Assembly: GCA_937885015.1 (NCBI GenBank)
Contig: CALAAS010000045.1
Coordinates: forward strand, 1-36,650
Direction of reading: 5' to 3'
DNA from: an uncultured Clostridium sp.
Lineage (GTDB): Bacteria > Bacillota > Clostridia > Lachnospirales > Lachnospiraceae
DNA: 36,650 bases
The notes under the pieces were generated by a model. That model was not told the DNA's origin and did not search any database. It saw only the letters and a list, made by a program, of their open reading frames with translations. Of this stretch, positions 34,317-36,650 are shown piece by piece. Position 1 is the stretch's first letter; every line of letters starts with the position of its first letter. The translations under genes were made by a program, and so were the position numbers.

Positions 34317-35727
34317 TAATGGCCTTCTCCTTTCTAAGGATCTCCGGGAAAACCTCCTCCAGCCTTGCCTCTCCCCGTTTTTCCTTCACAAACAGCTGAT
34401 TGATCTCCATTCCATTGTTCCGGAAAATCTCTGTCATTTTTTTCTGGATCTCCTGTTTCTGATCCATCAGCGCAGGAGGTACGGAAAGTCCCATCTTAAC
34501 CTTCCGTTCCTGGACGGATACCGCCATTTCAAAGCTTCCTGTCTCCTGAATATCAAACCGGAGCAGGAATTTGATCTTGCGTCCGCCAGCTTCCTCCTCC
34601 CCTCTTTTTTCTGCATCCGGGTCGATCCACATTTCAGACATGACCTCCCGGTCCTCATACTGAAACGGGAGCAGCAGATGCATCAAGGGAAGGTAAACGC
34701 TTTCATTTAAAAGAAGGCCATTTAAAAGCTGGTAAAAAGGCTGAACCTGCTCCAGTCCTGCCTCACCGTTCATTCCCCGCAAAAGCATGGTGGAAAACGC
34801 ATCGGCAAACTCCCTGCTCTGGGATCTGTCCCCCCGGAGCAGGCTTTCCAGGAGAGCAGCCGGCTCCTCTGGAAAGAAGCGGGCAAATTCCCGGTTCACT
34901 GCCATACGTTCAAACAGTCTGGTCAGATTCTTTTCCTCACCGTTTTCGTATTGGATCCCCCGGAAGATCAGCAGCATCGCCATGCTGCGTACTCCTCCAT
35001 AATCATGGGTCCGCGCCACATAACGGGATAAAAACGGGATCAGTTTTCCATATAAAACAGAAACATTCTTTTCTGTCTGTCCATTTTCTGCCGCCCAGTC
35101 CATCTCCTGGAGAAGCTTCCCGAACTCCTCCCTGACCGAAGGAATCAGCATGGAGGAAAGGGTCTCCGACAGAGACCTCATCTGACCCAGCAGGTGCCGC
35201 CCCGCTGAAAAATCATTATATGCCCGCAGGAACTCCATGGCCGAATCCTTTAAGCCAGCAGATGTACCGTTCAGTAAAAGGGATCTCATCTTGTCAAAAA
35301 AAGGTCCCGAAAACTTCGCCTGTCCTGCCGCCTGGTCTCTCAGAAAGCCCGCCAGTTCCTCCGGACTGCTGAAACGGACAGAGGTAAGCAGCTGGCTGAC
35401 CAGCTCTCTTACCTGTTCGTCCCCCTTTGCCATCAGGCGGCTCCCGCCAAATATGTCTCCCAGAAGTTCCGTCAGATTGGTTCCCTGGGCCAGACGCTGG
35501 ATAAAGGCTCCATAATTACTGTCATAACCGGCAACTCCAAACCCCTTGTCTCCAGCCATACCGTCGTTCTGGCCATTATCCCGGCCGTCTGCACGGGTAA
35601 CTCTGGATGGATCCACTGGATTTTTAATCTCCTGTCCGGCCAGAGGATTGTTTAACGCCGGATTATTTCCAATATTTCTTGTCTCTGTATTTAAAGCAGG
35701 ATTGGTTACCTGTAAAATATTTGCCAT
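34303..35727 (-). CDS. FliK-like protein (YlqG-type hook-length/export-control homologue)
   Basis: A protein of 474 residues from the ATG at 35727 (GGGGAG upstream). An ATG 14 codons earlier would lie inside the promoter, so it is rejected. The N-terminus is Asn/Ala-rich and disordered (NPALNTETRNIGNNPALNN). Most of the protein is helical and not recognised. The last 90 residues (KFLLRFDIQETGSFEMAVSV and QKKMTEIFRNNGMEINQL) resemble a FliK C-terminal domain, though weakly. The pairing with an FhlB-like gene supports a role in export. It is the first gene of an operon with a sigma-28-type promoter. Confidence 0.6.
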   Translation of the reverse strand: MANILQVTNPALNTETRNIGNNPALNNPLAGQEIKNPVDPSRVTRADGRDNGQNDGMAGDKGFGVAGYDSNYGAFIQRLAQGTNLTELLGDIFGGSRLMAKGDEQVRELVSQLLTSVRFSSPEELAGFLRDQAAGQAKFSGPFFDKMRSLLLNGTSAGLKDSAMEFLRAYNDFSAGRHLLGQMRSLSETLSSMLIPSVREEFGKLLQEMDWAAENGQTEKNVSVLYGKLIPFLSRYVARTHDYGGVRSMAMLLIFRGIQYENGEEKNLTRLFERMAVNREFARFFPEEPAALLESLLRGDRSQSREFADAFSTMLLRGMNGEAGLEQVQPFYQLLNGLLLNESVYLPLMHLLLPFQYEDREVMSEMWIDPDAEKRGEEEAGGRKIKFLLRFDIQETGSFEMAVSVQERKVKMGLSVPPALMDQKQEIQKKMTEIFRNNGMEINQLFVKEKRGEARLEEVFPEILRKEKAINVRV

Positions 35728-35759
35728 AGAATCTCCCCTTCGTCCAGTCTCGTTTTCTA

Positions 35760-35787
35760 TTATCGGCATATTTCCTATTTCTATTAG
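35760..35787 (-). promoter_or_regulatory. Sigma-28-type promoter of the FliK-like operon
   Basis: On the minus strand, CTAATA (35782-35787), a 14-nt spacer and GCCGATAA (35760-35767). The predicted start is about 25 nt before the ribosome binding site of the FliK-like gene. It should drive the genes down to the third flagellin. Confidence 0.78.
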
Positions 35788-35828
35788 CTATTTCCAGAGC
35801 CATCCCCCATCGTTCCTCTGTTTCTATA

Positions 35829-36016
35829 ACAAACGGGGCTGTTGCAAAAGGAAAGCGGAACGGCTTTCCCTTATCAGTTATCCGCAGTCCGAGAATACCA
35901 GTCCACATCGAGGCGGATATCATCCGCTCTGAGCGGACTGGTGTAAGCGAAAGCAAGCGAACAACGATAAGAGGAAGCTCAGAACCCCCTCTTTTGCAAC
36001 AGCCCTTTCCGTTTGT
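35829..36016. mobile_element. 188-bp MITE-like element with terminal inverted repeats
   Basis: The ends ACAAACGGGGCTGTTGCAAA (35829-35848) and its near-complement ending CAACAGCCCTTTCCGTTTGT (35997-36016) form inverted arms of about 23-26 bp with a 2-3 base difference. GGCTGTTGCAAA resembles ends of IS6-family-type elements, but no transposase is present. Inside are further hairpins: GGAAAGC/GCTTTCC and CCAGTCC/GGACTGG enclosing GCGGAT/ATCCGC. The whole can fold into a cruciform. It fills most of the 381-bp gap between larC and the FliK-like gene and lies about 42 bp upstream of that gene's promoter. Confidence 0.72.
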
Positions 36017-36108
36017 ACACATGTATTTTTATAGATATATTAACACAGCTGGAGAAAAAAGTCTATACCCTGACCAGATCGGAGTCTGGAGTGGATTTAA
36101 TCTTTTCT

Positions 36109-36650
36109 CTATTTTTCTATCTCTTTCCGGATCTCCTCCAGAGGCCGGCCTGTTTTTTTCGCAATGGCGGCCAGATCTTCATATTCCAGCTTGGCTCTGG
36201 CAACGCCATGGCCCTGGGAGATCTTTTTCCGTACAGGTCCATAAGCCGTTTCCACTGTTTCCTCCCGGCGCTTCAGGGTGAACCTCCGGCTGATATGCTC
36301 CCGGACTCCCAGCGTCGTGGTGTGCCGGAACAGCAGCTCCACCATCTTTTCTTCGTCCTCCCGTCTGCACATACAGGTCAGAAGGATACCTGGACGGCTC
36401 TTTTTCATCCCCACAGGGATCGTATAGACCTCCAGGGCTCCGGCTTCAAACAGCGCCTCCTCTGCAAAGCCAATGGCCTCAGCAGTCATGTCGTCCAGAT
36501 TGCAGGACAGCTCTGCGATCTCGTCTCCAGTCTCAGCAGTATCCCCCAGAAAGGCCCGGACACAGTTGGCCCGCTCAAAATCCTTTTTACCCATGCCGTA
36601 TCCGATCTTTGACGTGGTCATCACCGGCATTTCCCGGAATTCTTTGACAA
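36109..36650 (-). CDS. larC: Nickel-pincer cofactor biosynthesis protein LarC (C-terminal part)
   Basis: The gene is cut by the window edge; its start lies beyond 36650. The visible 180 residues or so contain the LarC C-terminal signature: KIGYGMGKKDF, AELSCNLDDMTAEAIGFAEE, GALEVYTIPVGMKKSRPGIL, RHTTTLGVREH and KLEYEDLAAIAKKTGRPLEE. LarC inserts nickel into the pyridinium dithiocarboxylate cofactor that activates lactate racemase and related enzymes. The gene is unrelated to motility and marks the border of the flagellar region. Confidence 0.93.
   Translation of the reverse strand, partial: VKEFREMPVMTTSKIGYGMGKKDFERANCVRAFLGDTAETGDEIAELSCNLDDMTAEAIGFAEEALFEAGALEVYTIPVGMKKSRPGILLTCMCRREDEEKMVELLFRHTTTLGVREHISRRFTLKRREETVETAYGPVRKKISQGHGVARAKLEYEDLAAIAKKTGRPLEEIRKEIEK

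Noticed and set aside
35663..36022. 119-residue frame across the MITE-like element
   Set aside because: It follows the inverted-repeat arms and hairpins. The sequence is best explained as a repeat element rather than a gene.
1..36650. CRISPR arrays, tRNA or rRNA genes, phage or conjugative modules
   Set aside because: No regularly spaced repeats, RNA gene signatures, integrase or structural phage genes were recognised.

Overview
The window looks like a chromosomal motility region of a Gram-positive anaerobe in Clostridia, most likely a flagellated gut Lachnospiraceae. This is inferred from gene style: flagellins of about 280 residues with no outer D2/D3 domains, a free FlhB-C-terminal-like protein, GW-type cell-wall-binding repeats, strong AAGGAGG ribosome binding sites and a small repetitive inverted-repeat element. 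No rRNA, tRNA, CRISPR array, integrase or intact insertion sequence was seen.

Layout. (1) 1-3842, minus strand: basal body and motor genes flgB-fliE-fliF-fliG, then a short ORF in the fliH position. flgC is missing from its usual place. (2) 4140-6534: a lone Hpt protein and a lone receiver on the plus strand, facing a wrecked EIIC-like hybrid histidine kinase. Together they look like a phosphorelay whose sensor has been lost. (3) 6662-10540, minus: two methyl-accepting chemotaxis receptors. (4) 10635-20170, minus: an eight-gene surface-glycan operon, in transcription order CDP-glycerol-type phosphotransferase, IspD/TarI-type cytidylyltransferase, SDR epimerase/dehydratase, FkbM methyltransferase, TylF-type methyltransferase, second FkbM methyltransferase, LicD-type transferase, pyruvyltransferase-like enzyme. 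(5) 20282-26003, plus: cheA-cheW-cheR-cheB and a secreted C39-like peptidase, ended by a strong terminator. (6) 26013-31201, minus: a GT2-TPR glycosyltransferase, two near-identical flagellins, a divergent third flagellin and a lytic transglycosylase. (7) 31203-35787, minus: two cell-wall-binding-repeat proteins, an FhlB-like export switch and a FliK-like protein, apparently one operon with the transglycosylase and third flagellin. (8) 35829-36016: a 188-bp MITE-like element. (9) 36109-36650: the C-terminal part of larC.

The main discovery candidate is a pair of phase-variable genes in the glycan operon. The TylF-type methyltransferase and the second FkbM methyltransferase are each interrupted at an uninterrupted run of ten G on the coding strand. 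In both, nine G would restore a complete protein of family-typical length (292 and 372 residues). Both genes are therefore OFF in this sequence, and slippage at either tract would switch it. A further C7-T-C9 tract lies in the flgB/hpt intergenic region.

The second result is a shared promoter motif, YTWATW-N14-RCCGATWA, ahead of cheA, one receptor, both main flagellins and the FliK-like operon. It fits sigma-28 (SigD/FliA) and links these transcription units. The picture is a late-flagellar regulon in which a CDP-activated moiety is made, attached to a glycan (flagellin is the likely but unproven acceptor) and optionally methylated under slipped-strand control.
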